Of a stretch of DNA of 11,194 nt, positions 1 to 6,266 are shown one piece after another (the first letter of the stretch is position 1; each line of letters starts with the position of its first letter). Under the pieces are notes generated by a model, which saw nothing but the letters and a program-made list of their open reading frames with translations, was not told where the DNA came from and made no database searches. This stretch comes from Candidatus Methanofastidiosia archaeon (GTDB lineage: Archaea > Methanobacteriota_B > Thermococci > Methanofastidiosales > NM3). Position numbers and translations under genes: made by a program. The DNA is taken from assembly GCA_020854925.1 (NCBI GenBank), contig JAHKLV010000042.1, positions 1 through 11,194 on the forward strand, in the 5' to 3' direction.

Positions 1-953
1 ATGGCGCCCACCGGGTCGTCTACCTTGAACCGTGTCTCGATAACATCCACCGCAAGGACGACGAGCACGCCGGCAATAAAGCCGATGGCTAGGGACCAGG
101 CGGGACTCACACTGGCACAGGGGGCGGTGATGGCCACCAGGCCGGCAAGAATGCCGTTCATGGTCATGCCCACATCGGGTTTCTTGAGTTTGATCCACGT
201 GGTAAGGATGGCTGCCAGACCCCCAGCTGCCGCAGCCAGGTTGGTAGTCGTTGCGATGAGCGCAATAGAGCTTGTTGCCGCGAGTTCACTACCGGGGTTG
301 AATCCGAACCATCCGAACCAGAGCATGAACAGGCCGATGCCAGCCAACGCGATGTTGTGGCCTGGAATGGCCCTGGGTTTTCCTTCGGCGGTGAATTTTC
401 CTATGCGGGGGCCAAGGACTATGGCCATTGCCAAGGCAGCCCATCCGCCGACACTGTGCACCACCGTGGATCCCGCAAAGTCGACAAATCCCCGTTCAGC
501 AAGCCATCCTCCGCCCCAGGTCCAGTGGACCACGACGGGATACGCAAGGACGACCATGAATGCCGATACGATGAAGTATGCCGTATACTTCATACGCTCT
601 GCAACGGCACCGCTCACGATGGTGGCGGCCGTTGCCGCAAACATCATCTGGAAAAAGAAGAACAAGAGTCCCGGTATCGCCAGACCGTCCCATGCCTCAA
701 GTCCCACTCCGCGGATGAATGCATGTCCCATGTCACCGATAAAGGCGCCGCTTCCCGAGAAGGCAAGGGAAAATCCGATGGCCATGAAAAGAATGCTTCC
801 CAGTATCATGTCGGTCATGTTTTTCATGATAATGCTGAGCGTGCTCTTTGCTCGCGTGAATCCCGCTTCGACGGCAGCAAATCCTAGCTGCATCGAAAAG
901 ACGAGGATGCTGGCTACAAGCACCCATACCGTGTCTATCATGCTAATTTCCAT
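1..953 (-). CDS. amt: Ammonium transporter Amt, 3' end cut by window edge
   Basis: Polytopic inner-membrane channel of the Amt/MEP/Rh family, which moves ammonium/ammonia into the cell. The visible 317 residues form about eight hydrophobic segments. Family hallmarks are the FQMMFAATAATIVSGAVAER block (residues 101-120) and the signature DFAGSTVVHSVGG (158-170), whose H166 matches the first of the two pore histidines of E. coli AmtB. The visible part ends in DDPVGA, which in the family comes shortly before the second pore histidine, so roughly 90-130 residues lie outside the window. ATG at 953 is chosen because AAGGTGAG (957-964) sits just upstream and the protein starts directly at the first helix. 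There is no obvious signal peptide. A glnK (PII) gene often follows amt, but that side is not visible. Identification is very secure. Confidence 0.96.
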   Translation of the reverse strand, partial: MEISMIDTVWVLVASILVFSMQLGFAAVEAGFTRAKSTLSIIMKNMTDMILGSILFMAIGFSLAFSGSGAFIGDMGHAFIRGVGLEAWDGLAIPGLLFFFFQMMFAATAATIVSGAVAERMKYTAYFIVSAFMVVLAYPVVVHWTWGGGWLAERGFVDFAGSTVVHSVGGWAALAMAIVLGPRIGKFTAEGKPRAIPGHNIALAGIGLFMLWFGWFGFNPGSELAATSSIALIATTTNLAAAAGGLAAILTTWIKLKKPDVGMTMNGILAGLVAITAPCASVSPAWSLAIGFIAGVLVVLAVDVIETRFKVDDPVGA

Positions 954-956
954 ACT

Positions 957-1003
957 CTCACCTTATTGTTCATATGTATACTATAATTAATAAAATATAT
1001 CCA
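957..1003 (-). promoter_or_regulatory. Putative amt promoter (TATA box and RBS)
   Basis: Read on the minus strand, an ATATATTTTA stretch (about 991-1000) has the position of an archaeal TATA box. Initiation about 26 nt downstream would be near 969 and give a leader of about 16 nt carrying the AAGGTGAG Shine-Dalgarno (957-964). The region is very AT-rich, so other TATA choices are possible. No GGAA-N6-TTCC or GGTA-N6-TACC NrpR-type nitrogen operator was found. Confidence 0.45.
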
Positions 1004-1034
1004 TTCATAAATTATTTTATTAATTTAGTATACA

Positions 1035-1051
1035 CATGTTTTCTTAACATG
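1035..1051. repeat. Perfect inverted repeat CATGTT-N5-AACATG
   Basis: Two 6-bp arms, CATGTT (1035-1040) and AACATG (1046-1051), flank a 5-nt spacer in the intergenic region between amt and the small membrane protein gene. It could be an operator for either divergent gene. A repeat of this size can also arise by chance in AT-rich DNA. Confidence 0.35.
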
Positions 1052-1085
1052 GTGATGCATACATCCCTTTAAATAGTTTTTGGTT

Positions 1086-1107
1086 ATATCCAGAACATAT
1101 TGGATAT
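1086..1107. repeat. Perfect inverted repeat ATATCCA-N8-TGGATAT
   Basis: Seven-base arms at 1086-1092 and 1101-1107 flank an 8-nt spacer. The same heptamer pair, in the order TGGATAT-A-ATATCCA, forms the palindrome upstream of the corrinoid methyltransferase promoter (6163-6177). A further ATATCCA copy lies at 997-1003, close to the putative amt TATA box. Possible binding site for a dimeric regulator; unproven. Confidence 0.4.
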
Positions 1108-1225
1108 TTGGATTAAATTATAAATTATAATACTATATATGTAGATAAATAAGATATAATTTTGAATGAATGTAAGAACTCTTCGAACCGAAACATAGTA
1201 AAAGGCCTGATACTATAGCGGAGGA

Positions 1226-1480
1226 ATGGTAGAAAAAGGGTCACCCCGCTACTACGCCGATAGACTTGATGCGGGCTACAGGGTCGTGCTATCCGCGTAC
1301 GTGCTCCTCGTGGCACTCTTTTGGCTCTATTGGGTGGTATGGGGCCATGAATACGGGTACTTCTGGAAGGTGCTAGCGATTGTGGGTGGCTTCGTGGCAG
1401 CGGGATATGGTTCTGTCTACTACGGTGGCCTTGACGAGCGTCTTGCGAGCAGGTACGAGCGCCGCAAGCGCGCAGGCTAG
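1226..1480 (+). CDS. Small two-helix membrane protein, unknown function
   Basis: An 84-residue protein not assigned to a family. A charged N-terminus (residues 1-17) is followed by two hydrophobic segments at about 19-40 (rich in Trp and Tyr) and 46-67, then an Arg/Lys-rich cytoplasmic tail (ERRKRAG). This suggests a hairpin membrane protein with the basic end inside. Codon use is consistent with a real gene, with many G/C third positions like its neighbours. GGAGG at 1220-1224 leaves only one base before the ATG, which is unusually tight, so this may be a leaderless or weakly SD-dependent start. A CCGAAA plus AT-rich box (1188-1203) lies about 26 nt upstream of the ATG. It is divergent from amt and convergent with the UspA gene, and the two stop codons overlap at 1477-1480. 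Function unknown. Confidence 0.72.
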   Translation: MVEKGSPRYYADRLDAGYRVVLSAYVLLVALFWLYWVVWGHEYGYFWKVLAIVGGFVAAGYGSVYYGGLDERLASRYERRKRAG

Positions 1481-1944
1481 CGAGCAAGGAGCACCGGGCA
1501 TGGCGCTGTTTCGGCCACGAGCTCCGATACGTGCCCCAGATGGGTTGCGGGGAAGTTCGACTGTCCTCGTGTACCCATGACAATGATGCTGTATGCTCCC
1601 GACGAGGCCACCGACACGATCATGACAGGTACATCGCCAAAGGCGATAATACCCTGGGCGCCCATTCCCTTCTCGGCCGCGTACCGGCATGCCTCATCGA
1701 GAATGGCACGCGCATGGAGGAATGAGGGCAGCAGGGGAAGAGCCTGGACGTCGGTGCCACGGTAGACGGCCCCTTCAAACGGTGAAAGGTCGATCTCCGC
1801 CTCACAGTGGGTGTCCACGACGTGGAGCACATCGATGGTGGCGTTCGTTCCCAGACCCAGCTTTTCTGCATATTCGAGTGCTTTGTACGCGTTCTTCGAC
1901 CCGTCAACGGGAACAAGAATCGTGGTTATGGGGCTTTCTTCCAT
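1477..1944 (-). CDS. Universal stress protein UspA family
   Basis: A 155-residue cytoplasmic single-domain Usp with an alpha/beta Rossmann-like fold. It begins ILVPVDGS (residues 9-16), where D14 is the usual nucleotide-contacting acid. Near the end it has the ATP-loop motif GTRGQSNFPATHLGH (124-138), which fits G-2x-G-9x-G but carries H138 where ATP-binding members have Ser or Thr. It finishes with the typical CPVLLAR strand. The likely role is a nucleotide-binding stress or regulatory protein; the exact function of archaeal copies is generally unknown. The start at 1944 has AGGTG (1951-1955), which overlaps the stop codon of the gene upstream, with 8 nt between the two genes. It is therefore the last gene of a three-gene operon. 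Its stop TAG overlaps the stop of the convergent membrane protein gene. Confidence 0.9.
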   Translation of the reverse strand: MEESPITTILVPVDGSKNAYKALEYAEKLGLGTNATIDVLHVVDTHCEAEIDLSPFEGAVYRGTDVQALPLLPSFLHARAILDEACRYAAEKGMGAQGIIAFGDVPVMIVSVASSGAYSIIVMGTRGQSNFPATHLGHVSELVAETAPCPVLLAR

Positions 1945-1952
1945 GCATACAC

Positions 1953-2777
1953 CTAACGGTGATATGTCATCCCTACGTATCCCCGCCCATACTGCTCCCC
2001 CATCTCTTTGCGCATCGCAAAGGATGCTGCATCCCCTGTGCAGTGGTACCCGTGGACGACAATCCCGTGCGTCAACGCATACGCCGCCGTGGCCTCTATG
2101 CGTTCAGGTGATGCGGCCACAAGGTGGGTGCCCCCTGCTACCAGTGTAATGGGACTTTTGCATAGGCTTTGGCAGTATGCGAGGGTGTTAAGCATGCCCG
2201 CATGATTGCATCCAAGAAGCACCGTGGCCTCCTCCCCGTTGTCGATGACAAGCGATTGGTCGTCACGGATGGTGTCGTGCACGAGCCCTTGGCCAGATTC
2301 TTTTAAAAAAAGGTCGGGAACTCGCTCAAGTGGGTCTTGCCTTTGCACTTCTCCCGTTGCCATGAGTGTCGGCGTAACGGCTGTCGGTTGTGTTGAGCAC
2401 GTGATATCCGATACCAGCGAGAGCTCTTCTTCGGACCAGGGCATGCCGATGTAGGTATCTTCTCCCGATACGCGCTTGTACTTTTTTTCAAACACATCAG
2501 GGTGGCAGAGAATCCGGGCTCGTGATTCCATGGCAGCATCGAGCAATCCTCCCGTATGGTCGTAATGGCCGTGGCTGAGGATAATGTCCGTGACGGTGCC
2601 CAGGTCAATACCGAGGGCTTCGGCGTTGTGGGAGAGAACCTCGAAGCTTTGCCCGGTGTCAAAAAGGATGGATTTGTTTCCTTGTTCAATGAAAAAGGCG
2701 ATACCGTGCTCCCCCCTGAGCGAAGAGGAGAGCTTAACGGCATTATCGCTCAGGCAGGTGATGCGCGTGTCCTTCAT
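1953..2777 (-). CDS. Metallo-beta-lactamase fold protein, COG1237 (dihydropterin-RFA-phosphate synthase-like)
   Basis: A 274-residue soluble MBL-fold protein. The metal motif is SHGHYDH (residues 68-74: H69, H71, D73, H74), with further candidate ligands in GCNHAG (H192) and GGTHL (H218), and the HCTG motif near the end (245-248) typical of COG1237. The characterised archaeal relative, MJ0301, makes 7,8-dihydropterin-6-methyl-4-(beta-D-ribofuranosyl)aminobenzene 5'-phosphate, an early step of methanopterin synthesis. COG1237 also occurs in organisms without methanopterin, so the exact substrate is inferred only. A longer reading from 2831 is possible, but it would overlap the upstream gene by 50 nt. 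ATG 2777 follows that gene's stop by 4 nt, with GTGAT upstream, and gives the natural N-terminus. Middle gene of the operon between the COG1751 protein and UspA. Confidence 0.85.
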   Translation of the reverse strand: MKDTRITCLSDNAVKLSSSLRGEHGIAFFIEQGNKSILFDTGQSFEVLSHNAEALGIDLGTVTDIILSHGHYDHTGGLLDAAMESRARILCHPDVFEKKYKRVSGEDTYIGMPWSEEELSLVSDITCSTQPTAVTPTLMATGEVQRQDPLERVPDLFLKESGQGLVHDTIRDDQSLVIDNGEEATVLLGCNHAGMLNTLAYCQSLCKSPITLVAGGTHLVAASPERIEATAAYALTHGIVVHGYHCTGDAASFAMRKEMGEQYGRGYVGMTYHR

Positions 2778-2781
2778 GGTA

Positions 2782-3363
2782 TCACTCGGGCTTGCAGACA
2801 AGCTCCCGGTACTTGAATTCAAATACCGCATTGGAATGGGCAGGATAGACTATCCATGCGGTATCGGAGCCAGAACCCGTGCCCCCTATGGCCATGACTT
2901 CCCGGTCCATGGGTATAAGTCCCGCATCGGCAGCCATGACCGTAATCTCGCAGGCAACCTTGGTACCTTGCCCGAAGAGGCGCAGTGTCTGTGCCATAAG
3001 CTCGGGGGGTGTAAGATACCCGAACTTGTTGGATATACCCCTGCCAACACCAGATAAGGCGTGGGAGGTGGTAAGTACCGGTATTCCTCGTGCCTCAAGA
3101 GCTTCCCTCTGTTCAGGAGTCATGCGGTCGACACCCCGTTCCTTGAAACCCACATGGTGGGACACGGCTACAATCCTTTCCAAGGCAGGGTCTATGCGTT
3201 TGTAGAGTTCTAGGGCGCTGTACCCCGATGTGGTCGCGATGACATACGTTGTTACACCGCGCTCTCTGGCACGAGCTACCGCCCGGCCAATGCACGCTTC
3301 GGTACATTCCTTTCCGGGTTGCGAAAAATATGCCGTTTCCGTACTCTTCGTGTGAGAATCCAT
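2782..3363 (-). CDS. COG1751 conserved protein, pyruvate kinase C-terminal-like fold
   Basis: A 193-residue protein matching the uncharacterised COG1751 family (structural representatives AF0103 and MTH1675). The recognisable run is YFSQPGKECTEA near the N-terminus, then VIATTSGYSA, SHHVGF, SHALSGVGRGIS, CEITVMAADAGLIP, the glycine-rich AIGGTGSGSDTAWIV and PAHSN. The fold is that of the pyruvate kinase C-terminal domain without the catalytic barrel, so it is not a kinase. The family function is unknown to me; the Gly-rich strand-loop suggests a nucleotide, flavin or phosphate ligand. ATG 3363 is preferred over ATG 3384, because 3384 lies inside a TATA-like TTTTATAT (3383-3390) placed about 24 nt upstream of 3363, and because family proteins begin a few residues before the YF-x-x-PG motif. 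First gene of the operon with the COG1237 and UspA genes. Confidence 0.85.
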   Translation of the reverse strand: MDSHTKSTETAYFSQPGKECTEACIGRAVARARERGVTTYVIATTSGYSALELYKRIDPALERIVAVSHHVGFKERGVDRMTPEQREALEARGIPVLTTSHALSGVGRGISNKFGYLTPPELMAQTLRLFGQGTKVACEITVMAADAGLIPMDREVMAIGGTGSGSDTAWIVYPAHSNAVFEFKYRELVCKPE

Positions 3364-3379
3364 ACCGTTATTCTTTAAA

Positions 3380-3391
3380 CGCATATAAAAT
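3380..3391. promoter_or_regulatory. Shared TATA-like element between divergent genes
   Basis: On the minus strand TTTTATAT (3390-3383) is about 24 nt upstream of ATG 3363, predicting a leaderless transcript for the COG1751 operon. On the plus strand the same bases read ATATAAAA. They could direct initiation near 3412, giving a leader of about 34 nt with AAGGT for the PHP gene. One core element may thus serve both directions in the 82-nt gap. Confidence 0.45.
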
Positions 3392-3445
3392 GATTGTGAT
3401 TCATACCCGCCATATCTTTAAGAAGGCTGCCACCAAAGGTCTCCT

Positions 3446-4726
3446 ATGCATCTTGCCATGGACCTCCATTCCCATTCGGGATACGCAGGCGGCGTCGGCA
3501 GCATGTCGTTTGAGGATATTGAACGTAACATGCCTTGCAAGGGCATCTCGGTGGTGGGTACCGGTGATTGTCTGCACCCCCTCTGGCGAAAGACATTGGA
3601 GAACACCCTTCGTGACTGTGGCACCGGCCTCTACGAGTATCGTGAGGGCAGCCCCCTCTCATACCTTCTTCAAACGGAGATAATCTTCACGGCAGACATC
3701 GGGGCACGGAGGAAGGGCGTCCATGTTGTACTCTTCTTTCCCTCGTTTGAGGCAATAGATGCCGTTACCGACCTTTTTTCCCGGTGGGGGGTGAAAAACA
3801 CCGTTGGAAGGCCTTTTGTCACCTGTGCCGATCCACAGGAGGTGGGAGAACGTATCGCGGCCATGTACGCCGCTGATGATGGTATCGAGGTGGTACCTGC
3901 CCATGTCATGACGCCCGAAGGCGTGTTTGGTTCCAAGGCGCCGGTAGATACCTTGTCAGGATTTTTTGGTGAGGCGGCTGAGCGCATGCCTATCATTGAG
4001 ACAGGCCTTTCGGCAGATCCTCTCGTCCTATCCCTCGTCCCTGAGCTTGACGGGCGTACCTTCATCTCCAATAGCGATGCACACTCGGCCGCTCTTCATC
4101 GAATGGGAAGGGAGTTTACTTCTGTCACATGCCCTCGTTCGTATGATGCCATTCTATCAGCCCTTCGACACAACAGAGTCGATGCAACAGGTGAGTTCCA
4201 TCCGTCCGAAGGCAGGTATTTTCTTACGGGGCATCGTGCTTCCCGTGCTGGGCATGATGGGCGCTCGTGTGTGTATGGTCCGGGACGTGCGCCGTCCGAT
4301 CGCCGGTGCCCCATATGCGGCAAACAGCTTACCATTGGCGTCCTTGAGCGGGCGCTTGACCTTTCACGCATACAGGGTGATGAACGGGCTATGGAGGATA
4401 TGCGTGCCGTGACACCCTTTTATCATATGGTGCCGCTCGTGGAGGTCATTGCCCGGGCACGGGGCATAGCCTCTTGCTCGTCAGCAAAGGTACTTTTGGC
4501 ATACCATGCCATCACCTCCGTTGTCCCCGAATGTGCGTTGTGGGGTCTTTCATCCGGCCGGATAGCGTCACGGCTTGCAGGCGTCGCCGATGAGAACGTG
4601 GTGCGTGCCATCATCGATGTGAGGGAAGGCAGATTCTCCTTTGAACCGCCAGGATATGACGGAGAATACGGGGAACTATCCATCGGGGATGCACGAGACT
4701 GCAGGGATATCTGCATCTGCCACTAA
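3446..4726 (+). CDS. PHP-domain phosphoesterase with Zn-ribbon, COG1379
   Basis: A 426-residue soluble protein of the COG1379 PHP family. Metal-binding PHP motifs visible are DLHSHSGY (residues 6-13: H8, H10), GTGDCLHP (38-45: D41, H44), the QTEI acid (E78), GVHVVLF (H93), PAHVMTP (H153) and SNSDAHS (D211, H213). Together they form the usual multinuclear phosphoesterase site. A zinc-ribbon-like insert follows (about 257-299) with SC at C275 and CPICGK (C288, C291). The C-terminal half has a helical region ending in the family PGYDGEYG motif (402-409). The protein ends in an unusual Cys-rich tail, CRDICICH. The biological substrate of COG1379 is unknown; phosphoester hydrolysis, possibly of nucleic acid, is inferred from the domain. 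ATG 3446 follows AAGGT (3436-3440) at good spacing. Its stop TAA overlaps the stop of the convergent membrane protein gene. Confidence 0.9.
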   Translation: MHLAMDLHSHSGYAGGVGSMSFEDIERNMPCKGISVVGTGDCLHPLWRKTLENTLRDCGTGLYEYREGSPLSYLLQTEIIFTADIGARRKGVHVVLFFPSFEAIDAVTDLFSRWGVKNTVGRPFVTCADPQEVGERIAAMYAADDGIEVVPAHVMTPEGVFGSKAPVDTLSGFFGEAAERMPIIETGLSADPLVLSLVPELDGRTFISNSDAHSAALHRMGREFTSVTCPRSYDAILSALRHNRVDATGEFHPSEGRYFLTGHRASRAGHDGRSCVYGPGRAPSDRRCPICGKQLTIGVLERALDLSRIQGDERAMEDMRAVTPFYHMVPLVEVIARARGIASCSSAKVLLAYHAITSVVPECALWGLSSGRIASRLAGVADENVVRAIIDVREGRFSFEPPGYDGEYGELSIGDARDCRDICICH

Positions 4727-5178
4727 AGCAGCCGAAGGATACCGGTGATGCCAAGGGCTATGATACAGCAACCGAGGACGCTGCCAATCGTGAGGAAGAC
4801 ATAGGTCTGCCAGCGCTTGAGCCTGAGCATGTAAGCAAGAAGGACACCGCTCCACATGCCACCCCCCTGTATGGGCATGGCAGCAACAAGGACCGTGCCG
4901 TACGTTCCCCAGGTACGGGCCCATCGCACGAGGCGAGACGATTCGATGGAATGGGACCGTTTCTCAAGACGATCCGACAGGCTTCGGAACCAGGGAATAC
5001 GTGCGGTATGGCCGTAGACCGCAAGAAAGAACGGTATCTGCATGACATCTAGGGCAATCCCCATCGCCACGACCGTGGCGGTGTTAATCCCCAATGCCAT
5101 GGCGGAAGGGATTGATATCTTGCGCCCGAGGCCTATATGAAGCGCCAGAAAGGTCAAGTATACGTATGGTTCTGCCAT
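4723..5178 (-). CDS. Small membrane protein, COG2426-like (putative small multidrug export family)
   Basis: A 151-residue polytopic membrane protein with about four hydrophobic segments (roughly residues 4-18, 22-57, 92-118 and 125-150). The region WGTYGTVLVAAMPIQGGGMWSG (90-111), followed by a Leu/Arg-rich stretch and a final helix, resembles the IPLPGTGAWTG signature region of the COG2426 small multidrug export family. In spite of that name, transport by this family is poorly established. A charged loop (about 66-88) separates the two halves. A longer in-frame reading exists upstream, but ATG 5178 has GGGTG upstream and lies 11 nt beyond the prenyltransferase stop, which fits translational coupling in a two-gene operon. 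The stop TAG overlaps the convergent PHP gene stop at 4723-4726. Family assignment moderate. Confidence 0.75.
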   Translation of the reverse strand: MAEPYVYLTFLALHIGLGRKISIPSAMALGINTATVVAMGIALDVMQIPFFLAVYGHTARIPWFRSLSDRLEKRSHSIESSRLVRWARTWGTYGTVLVAAMPIQGGGMWSGVLLAYMLRLKRWQTYVFLTIGSVLGCCIIALGITGILRLL

Positions 5179-5189
5179 GATGCAACACC

Positions 5190-6014
5190 CTAGTACATTC
5201 CGATGTACAGTGCCGCCATACCCAAGAGCATGACAGCCTTGAGGACGCTCTTGACCGTTTTTGCCTGCTCGATGGAGGGGGACCGTATAAGGCGCATGCA
5301 ACACCAACAGAGTACCACGTCAGCCATGGTAATGAGCACAAGATAATATATATTATAGAGGCCTGCACGGTAGGGGAGTGGCGTGATGGCCACGAGCACG
5401 AGTAGGGGGATGGTGCTCAGTCGTGAAGCTGTCGGTATTCCCCTGGTAATGGCAAGTGTTCGTGCACCCCCCGCCCTATCGCCCTTATAGTCCTCTATGT
5501 CTTTTACCATCTCCCTACTGAGATTGATGAGTGCAGCGAAGAGGGCGGCATACTGTATCGATTCCAATCCTGCTACGGAGAGGCCACCATAGACAATGGC
5601 CATTCCCGTAAGGCCTGCAATGGTCAAATTTCCAATAAACCCCGCATTTTTGAGCGTTCGGGCATACCAATATAGCAACACACAAGCACTACCGGCTATT
5701 AGGGCGCACCAGGGATTAATGAGGACCGAAACGGCGCTTCCCGCACCCATCATAATAACGGCGAATGACTTAGCACCCGCTTTCGTGACGGTACCGGCAG
5801 GCAGGGGTCGCAAGGGTTTGTTGATGAGATCTATATCATAGTCGAAATAGTCGTTAATGGCGTTTCCGCCCGCGGTGATGAGGATGACAGAGAACACGGC
5901 ATACACAAGGTCGAAAGACAGCTCATGAGTGAGTGCCGCCGCCAGTATGACGGCAATAGACGCGACGACCAAATTGAGCGGCCGTGAGAGCTGGAGGTAA
6001 GCACGTGCGTTCAT
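5190..6014 (-). CDS. UbiA-family prenyltransferase, digeranylgeranylglyceryl phosphate synthase
   Basis: Integral membrane prenyltransferase (274 aa) of the UbiA superfamily, likely (S)-2,3-di-O-geranylgeranylglyceryl phosphate synthase. That enzyme adds the second geranylgeranyl chain, by an ether bond, during archaeal membrane lipid synthesis. The first aspartate motif is NDYFDYDID (residues 54-62), followed by KPLRPLPAG, the usual diphosphate-Mg site. The second is KDIEDYKGDR (171-180). About eight to nine hydrophobic helices surround these loops, and the length fits the family. ATG 6014 is chosen: homologues start with AYLxLxRPxN, and a TATA box TTTATAAATT (6034-6043) sits 25 nt upstream, giving a leaderless transcript. 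The alternative ATG 6053 lies upstream of the TATA box. First gene of an operon with the COG2426-like gene. Other UbiA roles such as quinone prenylation are less likely given the match to the archaeal lipid branch. Confidence 0.92.
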   Translation of the reverse strand: MNARAYLQLSRPLNLVVASIAVILAAALTHELSFDLVYAVFSVILITAGGNAINDYFDYDIDLINKPLRPLPAGTVTKAGAKSFAVIMMGAGSAVSVLINPWCALIAGSACVLLYWYARTLKNAGFIGNLTIAGLTGMAIVYGGLSVAGLESIQYAALFAALINLSREMVKDIEDYKGDRAGGARTLAITRGIPTASRLSTIPLLVLVAITPLPYRAGLYNIYYLVLITMADVVLCWCCMRLIRSPSIEQAKTVKSVLKAVMLLGMAALYIGMY

Positions 6015-6033
6015 ACTCACAATGGTTGTTGGC

Positions 6034-6043
6034 AATTTATAAA
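6034..6043 (-). promoter_or_regulatory. TATA box of the prenyltransferase operon (leaderless)
   Basis: TTTATAAATT on the minus strand is centred 25 nt upstream of the A of ATG 6014. That is the normal TATA-to-start-site distance in archaea, so the mRNA should begin at or next to the start codon. No convincing Shine-Dalgarno is present before ATG 6014, which agrees. Confidence 0.6.
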
Positions 6044-6162
6044 GATTATTCATGGGAGCAGGGGATATGTGAATACAAGAAATAGTTTTTTTCTGTATAT
6101 TATTCAGAATTCTGGTATATTTTTTATGTTTTTTGATAGAATGGACATATCATGTAACTGTA

Positions 6163-6177
6163 TGGATATAATATCCA
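6163..6177. promoter_or_regulatory. Palindromic operator candidate TGGATAT-A-ATATCCA
   Basis: A perfect inverted repeat with 7-bp arms around a single A. It ends directly upstream of the BRE/TATA region of the methyltransferase-corrinoid gene. This is where archaeal activators usually bind; repressors more often overlap the TATA box or lie downstream of it. The same arms recur at 1086-1107. No regulator gene for it is visible in the window. Confidence 0.55.
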
Positions 6178-6196
6178 CACAAACCTTTTTATACAT
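6178..6196 (+). promoter_or_regulatory. BRE/TATA promoter of the methyltransferase-corrinoid gene
   Basis: CACAAACC (6178-6185) followed by TTTTTATACAT (6186-6196) is a good archaeal BRE plus TATA pair. It predicts initiation near 6216, about 50 nt before ATG 6267. The leader is long compared with the other genes here. Confidence 0.65.
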
Positions 6197-6216
6197 TCCA
6201 TTGTAAGATTTAGCAA

Positions 6217-6238
6217 GATTTCTTTAAAAGAAGAAATC
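6217..6238 (+). promoter_or_regulatory. 5'-leader hairpin
   Basis: GATTTCTT (6217-6224) and AAGAAATC (6231-6238) can pair perfectly over 8 bp around a 6-nt loop. The hairpin would sit at or next to the predicted 5' end of the methyltransferase mRNA and leaves the GGAGG site (6255-6259) free. It could stabilise the transcript. No riboswitch consensus such as a cobalamin box is seen. Confidence 0.4.
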
Positions 6239-6266
6239 ATTTTTGAATTTTTGTGGAGGAAGAAGA

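Noticed and set aside
1..990. Long plus-strand open frame opposite amt
   Set aside because: It is antisense to a protein with clear Amt motifs; the plus-strand translation is rich in Ala, Pro, Thr and Met with no domain, as expected from an antisense frame of a GC-rich membrane gene.
954..1225. NrpR nitrogen operator (GGAA-N6-TTCC or GGTA-N6-TACC) upstream of amt
   Set aside because: Searched by eye on both strands and not found.
1125..1690. Minus-strand frames overlapping the 84-aa gene and UspA
   Set aside because: Low-complexity Arg/Ser/His-rich translations without motifs or an RBS; they overlap better supported genes.
6243..6266. Longer start (TTG 6243) for the methyltransferase fusion
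   Set aside because: The extension would include the GGAGG site itself; ATG 6267 has ideal spacing to it.
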